64,000 bases of DNA from Nostoc sp. MS1 (GTDB lineage Bacteria; Cyanobacteriota; Cyanobacteriia; Cyanobacteriales; Nostocaceae), in contig NZ_AP023441.1 in assembly GCF_019976755.1 (NCBI RefSeq), positions 4,895,501 through 4,959,500 of the forward strand. Direction: 5' to 3'. Of this stretch, positions 45,211 to 54,180 are shown one piece after another. Numbering within the stretch: the first letter of the stretch is position 1; every line of letters begins with the position of its first letter. The position numbers were made by a program, and so were the translations under genes. Under the pieces are notes generated by a model. The model searched no databases. It was given only the letters and a program-made list of their open reading frames with translations, and had not been told where the DNA came from.

Positions 45211-45935
45211 CTTCTGCCCTCCACACTTTGACTTAAAGCCTTTTGAGCAATTTTAGTAATATATACAGTTACACCCACAGTTGCTATCAATCCCAACCCT
45301 TGCATTATCCATTGCCACATTTGCGTTTCTGGTGTAACTGGTTGATGATTTGTGTTAGTTAGGGCTAAATTTCCAACCAGAGAACCGATGTAAACATACA
45401 TGATAGTTCCTGGCACAATTCCCAAGGAGCCTAACAGATAATCTTTTAAAGATATTTGGGTAATACCAAAAGCGTAATTTAATAAGTTAAAAGGAAAGAC
45501 AGGAGAAAGCCGAGTCAATAAAACAATTTTCCATCCTTCCTTTGCCACAGCTTGATCAATCGCTTTAAATTTTGGATATTTTTCTATCTGCTGCACTACC
45601 CAATCGCGTGATAGATAGCGCCCAATGAGAAAGGCTAAGGTAGCGCCAACAGTAGCCGCTATCAACACATAAATTGAACCCCAAAATACACCAAATAAGC
45701 AACCTCCTTTGAGGGTGAGTAGAGAACCGGGAATAAATAACAAGGTTGCCAAGTTGTAGATAATCATGTAGGCAATCGGCCCTAAAATCCCAAGACTTTG
45801 TACCCACAAAATTAATGTTTGGAAAAGTGCCTGAATATTAAATTGTCGTGTCAAAATTATCAGGATAGTAATTATAAAACCAATAAATAATAGTTTGTGT
45901 TTGCTATTGAATCGAGGCTGATTTTTGGGAATCAT
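45207..45935 (-). CDS. TVP38/TMEM64-family membrane protein (copy 1)
   Basis: 242 residues, clearly paralogous to the downstream gene: FIPGSLLTLKGGCLFGVFWG, VGATLAFLIGRYLSRDWV, KIVLLTRLSPVFPFNLLNYA, GIVPGTIMYVYIGSLVGNLA. The N-terminus has one membrane helix (LLFIGFIITILIILT). The pair look like a tandem duplication that kept translational coupling. Function is inferred from family only (lipid scrambling or envelope homeostasis). Confidence 0.92.
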   Translation of the reverse strand: MIPKNQPRFNSKHKLLFIGFIITILIILTRQFNIQALFQTLILWVQSLGILGPIAYMIIYNLATLLFIPGSLLTLKGGCLFGVFWGSIYVLIAATVGATLAFLIGRYLSRDWVVQQIEKYPKFKAIDQAVAKEGWKIVLLTRLSPVFPFNLLNYAFGITQISLKDYLLGSLGIVPGTIMYVYIGSLVGNLALTNTNHQPVTPETQMWQWIMQGLGLIATVGVTVYITKIAQKALSQSVEGRR

Positions 45936-46280
45936 GGTTTAGCTTCGTTTTTTAGCGTTACTTTTAAGAATACAGGCATAAGAAATTAAAGAAATATCTT
46001 TTTTCATTATTATGAGTTAATGCGTCCTCTAGCACCTGTTTTCAAGATTTAATTGTCATATTGATTACAACAGCCTAGAAGCAAAAAATTTCTAGATTTT
46101 ATTTGTATTAATTTTTCATAAAAATCATATTATACCAGCAACAATACTTGCAAATAATTACCATTTTGCAAGACAATCAAAGCAAATGCTGCTTCTGGCA
46201 GGATTGAGCATCAGTTCTATGATGAACTTATGTGGCTTAACAAAACCGTATACCGACAAGAAAATTTGTGAGGCTGTTTT
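45936..46280. other. divergent spacer before the pentapeptide-repeat gene
   Basis: 345 AT-rich bases between divergent genes; both promoters should be here. No RNA gene or strong hairpin seen. Confidence 0.5.
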
Positions 46281-46667
46281 ATGTCTGAAGTCAATTATCA
46301 ACAGCCCATTAGTACAGTAGCTACACTTATCGATCTGTACACTACGGGAAGGCGTGATTTTAGCCGTGCCGAACTGGGTAACGCGAATTTACAAGATACG
46401 AATCTCAAAGGTTGTGATCTTAGCTATGCCGACTTAAGTACAGCTAACCTCAAAGGAGCTAACCTGCGAGGAACTGACTTAAGTTATGCCGATTTGAGTC
46501 AAGCAGATTTGCAAGATGCGGATTTGCGAGGTGCGCTGTTAATGTCTGCAAATCTCCGCCAAGCTAACCTACAAGGGGCGAAATTAGAAAAAGCGGATTG
46601 CGATCGCAATACTCATTTCCCTGAAAATTTTGATTTAGTAAAAGCTGGTTTGCAAATTAGAGAATAA
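46281..46667 (+). CDS. pentapeptide-repeat protein
   Basis: 128 residues. After a short helical start, about 14 consecutive A(D/N)LxX units run from residue 30 to 113 (ANLQDTNLKGCDLSYADLST, ANLRGTDLSYADLSQADLQD), predicted to form a right-handed square beta-helix. Such proteins are abundant in cyanobacteria; some mimic DNA, most have no known function. No signal peptide, so cytoplasmic. Possible terminator lies directly after the stop. Confidence 0.92.
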   Translation: MSEVNYQQPISTVATLIDLYTTGRRDFSRAELGNANLQDTNLKGCDLSYADLSTANLKGANLRGTDLSYADLSQADLQDADLRGALLMSANLRQANLQGAKLEKADCDRNTHFPENFDLVKAGLQIRE

Positions 46668-46695
46668 AACCTCTCAGCCAGTAGGCGAGAGGTTT
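46667..46695 (+). terminator. hairpin between convergent genes
   Basis: AAACCTCTC and GAGAGGTTT form a perfect 9-pair stem with an 11-base loop, directly after the pentapeptide gene. Weak T-richness follows, so efficiency is uncertain. Confidence 0.6.
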
Positions 46696-46726
46696 GAATA
46701 GGGGGGTATTGTTAACTGTTGAAAGA

Positions 46727-47971
46727 CTATCTCAACGACACCAATAGATTTTCGTTGATGGTCATTTGTAAGTCGGTGTTGGGGTCGATAGCGATTAAGT
46801 CAACACTATTTTTGCCAAAGAACAAGCCAATTAATCCGCCTATAGCTGCGCCGCCTAAAACTTCTTCAGTCGCGATCGCGCGATCGCCTGTCACCGCAGA
46901 AACCGCCGCCGCCGCACCTGCACCTAAAACGGTGTTTCTAATAATCGCACCAGTGCTAGTACCCTTTTTGACTGTTTCTGTTTTATTGATAACTTCAGAA
47001 GTAGCATTCAGTTGATACTCTTGACCTGTAGTTAAAACCAGTTTTTGAGCTACAAATTGTGAACCACCTTGAGCTGGTTTGAGTTGACCAATTACCTGAC
47101 TACCAGCCGGAATCACTACAGTACCCCCTTGGGTAACTACATTTTGATCTACTGTGAGTGTTAAAGGCGCTGTTTCATCCTTCGTTACTAGAATTTTCTT
47201 AGCATTTTCATACTTGACTGGAATTACAGTTCCTTGGGGGATAGTGATAGCTGTCGGTGTTCCAGGAGTGGTAGGTTGAGCTGCGACAATATAGGGTGAG
47301 GTAATAGCTGAGGCTTGATTAGAACTGACTAATGCTTGATAGATAAAAGCTGCTACTTGCGCTCTTGTGGCTGTTTGTGTCGGATTCAAAAAGTTGACGT
47401 TGGGATAATTCACCACAATTTTTTGCTCTGTGGCGGCGGCTATGGGACTACGCGCATAGCTAGCAATGTTATTCGCATCGTTAAAGTATTGTAGAGTGCT
47501 TTCAACATTACCATTAGGAGCATATTCCAGACCATTGGCGAGGGAAACTAAAACCTGCTGACGGGGAATAGCTTGATTAGGCTCAAAGCGGTTGCCTGGA
47601 TATCCTGAGAGGAAACCAATCGTATAGGCTTGTTGAATAGCTGTGGATGCCCAATAGTTACCCGGTACATCAACGAATCTGATTGCTTGCCTTTGTGGTG
47701 CTTTCTGAAAAGCCTTATTGACCATTGCGGCAAATTGAGCGCGAGTTACTGGTTCTTCTGGACGGAATGAACCATCAGGGAAGCCTGCAATTACGCCTCG
47801 TTGTGACAATTGTTGAATAAATTGTGCAGCCCAATAGTTGGACGAAACATCGGAAAAAGTAGTCTGAGCAAAAGATGGAGAAGCTATTAAAAAAGGAGCT
47901 ATAGTTCCGGTTGTAATGCTCAAAGCCATGAGTGCCGCAGCGCCAGATTGCCAACGATTTACATTAAACAT
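46727..47971 (-). CDS. S-layer-homology domain exported protein
   Basis: 414 residues from the ATG at 47971. A signal peptide (MFNVNRWQSGAAALMALSIT, ending near SFAQ) leads to three SLH repeats: FSDVSSNYWAAQFIQQLSQRG, FVDVPGNYWASTAIQQAYTI and a diverged third around YFNDANNIASYARSPI. SLH domains bind cell-wall polymers, so it is anchored at the wall. The C-terminal half contains TVIPVKYENAKKILVTKDE and VVIPAGSQVIGQLKPAQGG, a beta domain, and a glycine/alanine-rich stretch (IIRNTVLGAGAAAAVSAV) like a glycine-zipper. It lacks the beta-barrel of SLH porins. Confidence 0.88.
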   Translation of the reverse strand: MFNVNRWQSGAAALMALSITTGTIAPFLIASPSFAQTTFSDVSSNYWAAQFIQQLSQRGVIAGFPDGSFRPEEPVTRAQFAAMVNKAFQKAPQRQAIRFVDVPGNYWASTAIQQAYTIGFLSGYPGNRFEPNQAIPRQQVLVSLANGLEYAPNGNVESTLQYFNDANNIASYARSPIAAATEQKIVVNYPNVNFLNPTQTATRAQVAAFIYQALVSSNQASAITSPYIVAAQPTTPGTPTAITIPQGTVIPVKYENAKKILVTKDETAPLTLTVDQNVVTQGGTVVIPAGSQVIGQLKPAQGGSQFVAQKLVLTTGQEYQLNATSEVINKTETVKKGTSTGAIIRNTVLGAGAAAAVSAVTGDRAIATEEVLGGAAIGGLIGLFFGKNSVDLIAIDPNTDLQMTINENLLVSLR

Positions 47972-48409
47972 ATATTTTATTTGCCTACTCAATTCTTTGT
48001 TTTTCTTGTTACTTACCTAGACATTTTTTAGAATCTTTAGTTCCACTTTTATGCAAAAAAATGTTTTTTTAGTTTAAAAATAGTTCAAAAAATAATAGTA
48101 TTCCATAAGTTATAGGCTATAAATAATAAGCCTATAACTTATGAAGTATAATAATGTTAGTTAATTTTTAATTATTAGGTCATAGACAATGTTCAATTCT
48201 TTCAATTCCTAGTGAACATTGTCTGCTTTACAAATTAGACCACTCAATAAAATAAAAGGTTCCTTGTTCATAGCAAGATATTTCGATAAAAATCAATCAC
48301 TGCCGATATAGACGTTCGCGGTAGCATTTCGTAGAGACGTTTTGTCGTAAGGTACACCTCTACACTATGTCTCAACAGACAACCTTAGTGCGTAAATCCC
48401 GGCATTAAA
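47972..48409. other. spacer upstream of the SLH gene
   Basis: Mostly AT-rich. AAGTTATAGGCTATAAAT and ATAAGCCTATAACTTATG (about 48108-48142) form a long inverted repeat, and a GTAGAGACG half-palindrome occurs at about 48331. No gene supported. Confidence 0.5.
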
Positions 48410-48432
48410 AAATAAGGTGAGCATTGCTCACC
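48410..48432 (-). terminator. Rho-independent terminator of the TonB-family gene
   Basis: On the minus strand GGTGAGC-AAT-GCTCACC is followed by TTATTTTTT, about 50 bases after the stop codon. Confidence 0.75.
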
Positions 48433-48482
48433 CTATAGATATACATTGATATTTTTTCCAAAATCGAATTAGGTTCTTATAT

Positions 48483-50012
48483 TTATTCTTGAGTTGTAGG
48501 CGCAGTATTTACTGGCGGCGTTGCGGATTCTGATTGGGTGGGTTGACGTAAATTCCGCAAAGTTGCTCTTAGCTTGTTTTGACTAGCAGATGTATTATTT
48601 TCTCTGCGTCTTCGTCGGTTTGTATTTTGTGATGTTTGCTGTGCAGAATTATCAGTTGTTGATTCCCGGCGAAGGCGACGCAAAGTTTCTCTAGTAGTGC
48701 TAGTTCTAGTTACTGATGAGGTTGTGTTTGTGTTTGTCGATGGTTGACGAGGTGTTTCTGCTGTAGATTCGCTTGTGCGTCTGACTCTGGTTTCACTGGA
48801 GGTTTGAGCGGGAATATTTCCATCAGTGGTAGTTATAGAACGCTTACGTCTGCGGGTTTCTTCGGGAGCATCTGTATTAGTGGCAGCTGTCTGCTGGGTT
48901 CTGGCTTCAGTTTCTCTCCGTTTTTTCTGTTCCTGGACTTGGCGATGTCTTCTTGAACCTTGTAAGGCAAATTCAGTGGCGATCGCAACACCTTGTCTAC
49001 CACCCTCTGCTGGTTTTAATTTCCAATTACGTGCTTGTCTTAAGGTTTCTTCGTCTAGTTCCCTATTACCGCTAGAACGGGCAACCCTAACATTAGTAAC
49101 ATTACCTTCTGCGTCAGTATCAACAGCTACTTCTACCCTACCTTCAATACCTCGTTTTCTTGCAGCTTCTGGATATCTAGCATTACACTCACGACAAGCG
49201 GCACGACCATTTATTGATCTATTACTATTGTTCGGTTCAGTAGGGATTTTTGGTAGTGTCGGTGCTGTTGCTACTGTTGAAGAGTTGCCGTTGCCATTAC
49301 CATTACCCGTTCCGTTACCATTACCATTACCTGTGCCATTACCCATTCCGTTACCGATGCCGTTACCCGTTCCATTGCCAATGCCATTACCCGTTCCGTT
49401 ACCATTACCTATAGGTAAACTAGAACTATTTCCATTACCCACATTCGCTTGAGTGCTTTGAGAATTTCTTAGTCCACTTAATAATTCTCTTAAGTTGTTA
49501 TTACTTTGATTGGTAGAGGGATTAACAATTGTTGACTTTGTAGGTGCTTGTGGTTCGGTAGCAATTTCCTGTGAAAGCTTATTAACTGGTTCTGCTTTCT
49601 CAATAGGGACTGTAGTTTTTTGCGGCTGTTGTTGAACTTGAGGCGTTTTGAAGTTTTCTACGACCTTTGGAACTGGACGTGACTGGTTGGTGATTTTTGG
49701 CTGTGGTGCAATGGAAATTTCACTACTAGAGCCACCGCCACCACCGCCACTACTTCCCGTGCTATTATCTGTTTTCAGTTCTTTCACAACCTCTTCGGGT
49801 GGTTTTTCTACTTCCGCAGTTACAGGATCAACGATCGCTATTTCTATCGGTTCTTCTTGCTCTTGCGGCACTCTTGCCAAAAAATTACCAATACCTAAAG
49901 CCAGCACACCAACGTGTAGAGCCATTGAGCCAATCAAACTGTAAGTCAAAACAGTTTTGAGAGCCTTAACTTCTTTAGAACGCTGCTCGACATTATAGCC
50001 GGAAAATGTCAT
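48483..50012 (-). CDS. TonB-family protein with long repetitive linker and C-tail
   Basis: 509 residues. A single membrane helix (LTYSLIGSMALHVGVLALGI, about 23-45) is followed by a proline-rich periplasmic stretch and about 50 residues of GNG(T/I/N) repeats (about 196-247, encoded by repeated CCATTACC-type units). The TonB C-terminal domain is then clear: CRECNARYPEAARKRGIEGR, VDTDAEGNVTNVRVARSSGN, ARNWKLKPAEGG. Unlike E. coli TonB it has a further 150-residue tail, rich in R, T, Q and S (RRKRSITTTDGN, LRRLRRESTTDN). It would energise outer-membrane receptors; one is encoded at 56891. No ExbB/ExbD genes are in the window. Confidence 0.9.
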   Translation of the reverse strand: MTFSGYNVEQRSKEVKALKTVLTYSLIGSMALHVGVLALGIGNFLARVPQEQEEPIEIAIVDPVTAEVEKPPEEVVKELKTDNSTGSSGGGGGGSSSEISIAPQPKITNQSRPVPKVVENFKTPQVQQQPQKTTVPIEKAEPVNKLSQEIATEPQAPTKSTIVNPSTNQSNNNLRELLSGLRNSQSTQANVGNGNSSSLPIGNGNGTGNGIGNGTGNGIGNGMGNGTGNGNGNGTGNGNGNGNSSTVATAPTLPKIPTEPNNSNRSINGRAACRECNARYPEAARKRGIEGRVEVAVDTDAEGNVTNVRVARSSGNRELDEETLRQARNWKLKPAEGGRQGVAIATEFALQGSRRHRQVQEQKKRRETEARTQQTAATNTDAPEETRRRKRSITTTDGNIPAQTSSETRVRRTSESTAETPRQPSTNTNTTSSVTRTSTTRETLRRLRRESTTDNSAQQTSQNTNRRRRRENNTSASQNKLRATLRNLRQPTQSESATPPVNTAPTTQE

Positions 50013-50235
50013 AGCCTATTGCTACCTATTCTCACTAACCTAGTCATCTTAAAATGACACTTGATAAATATCAAGTCAAATAATTATCTTCCTCAGTAGA
50101 ATTTTAGAGTGAACAGACCGGAAATATATTCAGCTTTTATCTGAAATGGGATACAGCAACAGACTAAATGTTTTTTAGATATCAATAAGAATTATTATCA
50201 ATAGCTTATTCTATGGAATATCCCTAGCTATCTAA

Positions 50236-51165
50236 TTGGTATACAAAGCAGGTAAGCTGAGGAAAGCACCTACCAGCAGTAAAAAATTAGTGATAGTAAA
50301 GTTGCCTCCCCATCGCCCAGAACGAAAATTCAGTAACGCCAAACGAATAATATTAGAATGTTTGCTCATGGAATGTGTCCATTGTGGAACAAAGTTGGTG
50401 CTACGCAGACCAAAGCATATGCGTAAAACAGTTCAAACAATGGATGGTGTAGTATTTGTGGCAGGCAAGAGTAAAGAATGTACCAATTCCAGTTGTACAC
50501 ATTTTGGTAAACATTACTATGCGACTGGCGTGCTAAAGTACAGCTTACCTTACAGTACCTACGGGCTAGACGTACTGGCATTTATTGGTTGGCAACATGA
50601 ACATGAGCATCAACAGTTGGTAGAAATTCAACGAGAATTAAATCAGCGTGGTGTTGAAATTAACGAGAGTAATGTAGGTAAGTTATATCGTCAATTTCTG
50701 GCACTGTTGGGTGGGACGATGGCACATACCCAGGAAAAATTAGCTGCCACAGCGATTGAACATGGTGGTTTGATTTGGGCAATTGATGCCTTGCAACCAG
50801 AAGGACACGGGAGTTTGTTATACGTATTGTATGAAGTATTAAGTAGCACGCCAGTCAGCGCAATTCAATTACCACAGGCACAGACACAACAATTAATTGA
50901 GTGGCTGCAACCATATCAGGAGTTACCGTATAAAGTGCTGGCAACTTTGTCAGATGGGGAAAAATCAATCATCGCGGCAATGAATTCAACTTGGACAAAT
51001 GCACCACATCAACGTTGTCAGGCACACTTTCTTAGTAACCTGAGTGAAGCGGTGTTGCCATTAGATACAAAGCTCCGACAACAATTAAAGGCAGACTTAG
51101 ACGGACTGCCAAAAGTCCCAGATGGCTCTGAAAGACTCCAAAACCCAAGCTCCGAACAGCAATAG
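50236..51165 (+). CDS. transposase, N-terminal frame (zinc finger and DDE part)
   Basis: 309 residues from a TTG in the left inverted repeat; an ATG at 50368 is a shorter alternative. A zinc-binding N-terminus (ECVHCGTKL, then KECTNSSCTHFGKHYY) precedes a catalytic-like region: IWAIDALQPEGHGSLLYVLY supplies the first Asp, LATLSDGEKSIIAAMNSTW the second, and APHQRCQAHFLSNLSEAV resembles the C-x(2)-H motif of Mutator/IS256-like enzymes. The third acidic residue is in the following frame. IS family not identified. The frame stops at 51165 while the second frame is already open. Confidence 0.8.
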   Translation: MVYKAGKLRKAPTSSKKLVIVKLPPHRPERKFSNAKRIILECLLMECVHCGTKLVLRRPKHMRKTVQTMDGVVFVAGKSKECTNSSCTHFGKHYYATGVLKYSLPYSTYGLDVLAFIGWQHEHEHQQLVEIQRELNQRGVEINESNVGKLYRQFLALLGGTMAHTQEKLAATAIEHGGLIWAIDALQPEGHGSLLYVLYEVLSSTPVSAIQLPQAQTQQLIEWLQPYQELPYKVLATLSDGEKSIIAAMNSTWTNAPHQRCQAHFLSNLSEAVLPLDTKLRQQLKADLDGLPKVPDGSERLQNPSSEQQ

Positions 51166-51784
51166 TTCAATTGCCTCAGACTTGGAGGTGGCGCACGAGT
51201 GGTTGCAACGAATTGCTGAATGTTTACGTTATCCTAGTCAGGATAATGTAACTGATATTACAGATACTAGCAACGTATCTTTAACAAGTTTTCAAGTTAG
51301 GCGTGAGATGGAAGAGTTATTACAGCAGTTTCAACCTGATCATCAACAAAATCCAGCACAGTTTGCTTTAAAGAAAAAGTTACAGAAACTGTGGACTAAA
51401 TACGGAACTAACTTATTGCATTGCTATGATATTCCTGGCTTGCCAGCAGACAATCTCAAAATCGAGTCTTTGTTTAGTAATTTGCGCCGCCATCAACGCC
51501 GAATCAGTGGGCGCAAATCCACCGTCGAATTGCGCGATCTTGGACAATTTCAAGTTCTATTCGTTGCCGAAACCGAAAAACAATTACTTGAACAAATTCA
51601 GCAAGTACCTGTAAGTGAGTATAAAACTCAACGTCGTAAATTAGCAATGGCTGAAGCTCCTCGTCAACGCAAATATCGCCTTCACCATGATCCAATTACC
51701 GCAATACAAGGTTTGGTTAATCAACATACAGAAATTCTCTCTGTGCTTGAGTCTCAAGCCCTAAAATACCAATTAGATAGCTAG
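51101..51784 (+). CDS. transposase, C-terminal frame (+1 relative to the first)
   Basis: The frame is open from 51101 to the stop at 51782-51784, with the first ATG at 51122. NLKIESLFSNLRRHQRRISGRKS holds the likely catalytic Glu and a basic helix, so the active enzyme needs both frames. The overlap (51101-51165) includes CCAAAAGTCCCAG. Moving from frame one to frame two needs a +1 shift, whereas most IS elements use -1; this could be programmed frameshifting or a single-base lesion. The end lies in the right inverted repeat. Confidence 0.75.
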   Translation, partial: TDCQKSQMALKDSKTQAPNSNSSIASDLEVAHEWLQRIAECLRYPSQDNVTDITDTSNVSLTSFQVRREMEELLQQFQPDHQQNPAQFALKKKLQKLWTKYGTNLLHCYDIPGLPADNLKIESLFSNLRRHQRRISGRKSTVELRDLGQFQVLFVAETEKQLLEQIQQVPVSEYKTQRRKLAMAEAPRQRKYRLHHDPITAIQGLVNQHTEILSVLESQALKYQLDS

Positions 51785-51845
51785 GGATGGAATATGGAAG
51801 TTGAAAGTTGAAAAAAGAGATTTCACCTTCAATACCTTAGCCAAT

Positions 51846-52518
51846 TTACGAGGGTTCAACACCTGTGGAAAGGGGATGAATAAGTCCCAAAGAAGTGAGC
51901 TTGGCAAAAATTTGGGCTAATAAAATAGAGTCAGGCTTTTGAGGAAGTATTTTTAACATTTCATGAAAATATCGAAAACCCCGGTAATAAGCTTTCAGGT
52001 CAATAATGCCAGAACCAGGATTATGTTTACGGAAATCAGCCAGGAGATGATGGGATAAATTAACCATAAAGAAGGCGAGATTAGCAGCGTTAGTCACAGC
52101 AGTTTGACTCAGATTCATAAAATCTTCCAACCCCCAGAATTGTTTAGCATCCCGAAAATTAAACACGAGAGTGGAAACGTAGCTTGTAATAATCAATAAT
52201 TTTCTCAAATGTCAAGTCTAGGTCGCTGGAAAATAAAATTACATGGCTAGCCGTATTGGTCTTAAGATTAGTTTTGACCAAAATAACTACATGTTTACGA
52301 AAAAACAGCCAAAACAATGTTGCCCAAGGTATGACTGTAGAGAAAAATCTCCCCATCGTCCGATAGCTACCACCTGTATCTGTCCAACGTGCAATTCCCA
52401 ACATCGTGACTCGACCACTCATTGCTAACATTGCCAGGATAATTTGGTTCAACTGCCGCATCGTTGTCGCGTTTATCTGCGGTAGCAGGCATTGCAAGAG
52501 TGATAAGATGTCCGGCAT
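51846..52518 (-). pseudogene. decayed transposase (internal deletion and frameshift)
   Basis: Two overlapping minus-strand frames are pieces of one transposase. The N-terminal piece (52159-52518) begins MPDILSLLQCLLPQ and continues through RWTDTGGSYRTMGRFFSTVI to FWLFFRKHV, then jumps to DLTFEKIIDYYKLRF, so the central part with the first two catalytic Asp seems deleted. The C-terminal piece (51846 to about 52180) continues with FNFRDAKQFWGLEDFMN in another frame, where the E/Y-x-x-R-x-x-x region of IS4-type enzymes is expected. No terminal repeats were found. It lies just 58 bases from the intact element at 50221-51787. Confidence 0.8.
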
Positions 52519-52810
52519 GGGCTAAATCGTAGTTTTTGAGTTGTCGTTTGGCAAGACCATAACTCTACTACTACCGCCCTACCTCTTCATACTCTTTTTT
52601 TGGCAACGCTATTGACCTTTGATTGTCATAGTTTTCCGATCATTGGATAGGGGCGTATAGCTATCATTGGTGTCAACTTAAGGAAAAAGTAAAGAAGTAG
52701 AGTTAAAGTAGGGGAGTAGAGACAAAAACACCAGGAGTTGTCAAAATGGCTACTCCCTGCTCCCTACCTACAAAGTGATGGGATATTTTTTTAGTGGGAA
52801 GTCCCTAACC
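52519..52810. other. spacer with no recognised feature
   Basis: About 290 bases, probably including the remnant left end of the decayed transposase and the 3' flank of the next gene. No inverted repeat or gene could be supported. Confidence 0.4.
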
Positions 52811-53161
52811 TTACCCAACCTGTTCCAAATACTGGTTAATATCCTCAATCACTCGCGTAAGTTCGGCTTCTGTTGTCAAGCGAATGCTAACATCACGGAT
52901 TGTAAGTAGTACTTTGGCTGCAAAAGGGGTAGGCCAGATATTAGGATTACAGAAAATTTCTAAAAAAACCTCCCCAGTGTAACGATATTCTAATGGTGGC
53001 TGGGGAGTAACTTTAGTACCAGAAGTTGGTTTAGTGCTAACAACCTTCAAGCGTTCCATCAATTGATCAATCGCCGCCTTTAATTCCCGCGCCGCCTGGG
53101 GAGAAAAACTAAAAGAGACAGAACCTTCAACTAGGTTCAGTGTTAGAGGACTAGTAGACAT
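52811..53161 (-). CDS. hypothetical cyanobacterial protein
   Basis: 116 residues, no recognised family. It begins MSTSPLTLNLVEGSVSFSFS and contains a short amphipathic helix (QAARELKAAIDQLMERLKVV), a proline/threonine-rich linker and a mixed alpha/beta C-terminal half (YTGEVFLEIFCNPNIW, VLLTIRDVSIRLTTEAELTR). No signal peptide or membrane helix. The normal codon use and composition suggest a real gene. It stands alone between a spacer and a divergent GST gene. Confidence 0.65.
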   Translation of the reverse strand: MSTSPLTLNLVEGSVSFSFSPQAARELKAAIDQLMERLKVVSTKPTSGTKVTPQPPLEYRYTGEVFLEIFCNPNIWPTPFAAKVLLTIRDVSIRLTTEAELTRVIEDINQYLEQVG

Positions 53162-53388
53162 AAGCTTTTACCAATTACCAACCGCCACAGATATTATCAG
53201 TGTTACATCTGATATGACATGAAGTCGTGAAAATTTTAACTTGCTCAAGATTAGGAGTATATTATAATACTATTTTACAAAAATATGATACGGATGCAAA
53301 CGCCCAAACCTATGCTATGTGTCACTTTTTGAATTTTGAATTGGTATGAGCCTTATAGTTAAAAGCGTAATTTGTAATTCGGATTAAG

Positions 53389-54045
53389 ATGCTAAAGTTT
53401 TACTACAATCCCATCTCTATTAACGCGCGTCGAGTTTGGGTAGCTTTACTAGAAAAACAAATTCCTTTTGAACCATTGTTATTAAATCTCAATGGTGATC
53501 AATTGCAAGACCAGTTCACTGCTATTAACCCCCTCCAGCGTGTACCAGTGATAGTAGATGATGGCTTACGTGTGGTGGAATCGTTAGCGATTTTGGATTA
53601 TCTAGAAGCGAAATATCCTACGCCATCACTAATTCCTAATGAAGCAACTGCGATCGCTACCGTTCGCATGGTAACAACTACGACAGTAACCGAGCTTCAA
53701 CCTGCTACTGTTATCTTAACTAGACCGTTAGTAGAATTAGACACTGATCCCAAAAAGCTAGAATCAGCCCAAGAAGCTGTAGCGAAGATTTTAAGTTTTT
53801 ATGAAACTCTTTTAGGAAACCAGACTTATTTTGCAGGTGAAACATTTACCCTCGCAGAAGTAGTTGCTGGTACATTGATTCCTTCTCTACCTCTATTTGG
53901 CTTCTCCTTAGATGATTATCCACATTTGTTAGCGTGGGCAGAAAGATTAGAGGAAAGAGAAAGCTGGCAAAAGACTGCACCAGATTTCGCCGCTATTGCA
54001 GCCGCTATCCCCAACATTAAAGCAATCTTGGAACGGAGGTTTTAA
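53389..54045 (+). CDS. glutathione S-transferase family protein
   Basis: 218 residues. The thioredoxin-like N-terminal domain reads MLKFYYNPISINARRVWVAL, followed by QRVPVIVDDGLRVVESLAIL, in which VP and ES are the glutathione-binding cis-Pro and gamma-Glu contacts. The all-helical C-terminal domain has YFAGETFTLAEVVAGTLIPS, the usual N-capping box region. The active-site residue would be Ser10 or Asn12 in the NPISINAR loop. It could detoxify electrophiles. Downstream is the low-complexity tract into which an insertion sequence inserted. Confidence 0.9.
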   Translation: MLKFYYNPISINARRVWVALLEKQIPFEPLLLNLNGDQLQDQFTAINPLQRVPVIVDDGLRVVESLAILDYLEAKYPTPSLIPNEATAIATVRMVTTTTVTELQPATVILTRPLVELDTDPKKLESAQEAVAKILSFYETLLGNQTYFAGETFTLAEVVAGTLIPSLPLFGFSLDDYPHLLAWAERLEERESWQKTAPDFAAIAAAIPNIKAILERRF

Positions 54046-54180
54046 TTGGTCATTAGTCATTAGTCATTAGTCAAAGGAAAGGGGAAAGGGTTTTCATTGT
54101 TCCTTTTCACCTTTCACCTTTAAACTTTTCCTCTTTCTTCCTCATCTCCCTCATCTCCCTAGTCTCCTCCCACTCCCCAC
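54046..54180 (+). repeat. heptamer and pyrimidine-tract spacer hit by an insertion sequence
   Basis: AGTCATT copies and then CTCCCTCATCTCCCT and CTCCCACTCCCCAC units fill the region. The element at 54181-55487 inserted at its end; the same tract resumes as CACTCCCCACTCCCTACTCC at 55488. Confidence 0.85.

Larger units (their letters stand above)
50221..51787 (+). mobile_element. complete insertion sequence with two overlapping frames
   Basis: A 1567-base element with perfect 22-base terminal inverted repeats beginning TCCCTAGCTATCTAATTG (50221-50242; 51766-51787 on the other strand). TGGAATA is duplicated immediately outside (50214-50220 and 51788-51794), so a 7-base target duplication, or 8 if a shared A is counted. 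Perfect repeats and an exact duplication point to a recent insertion. The first start and the last stop codon both lie within the terminal repeats. Confidence 0.93.

Noticed and set aside
48826..49452. 208-codon plus-strand frame rich in P-L-P-L across the TonB gene
   Set aside because: It is the antisense reading of the GN repeat and Arg/Thr-rich tail; no start context.
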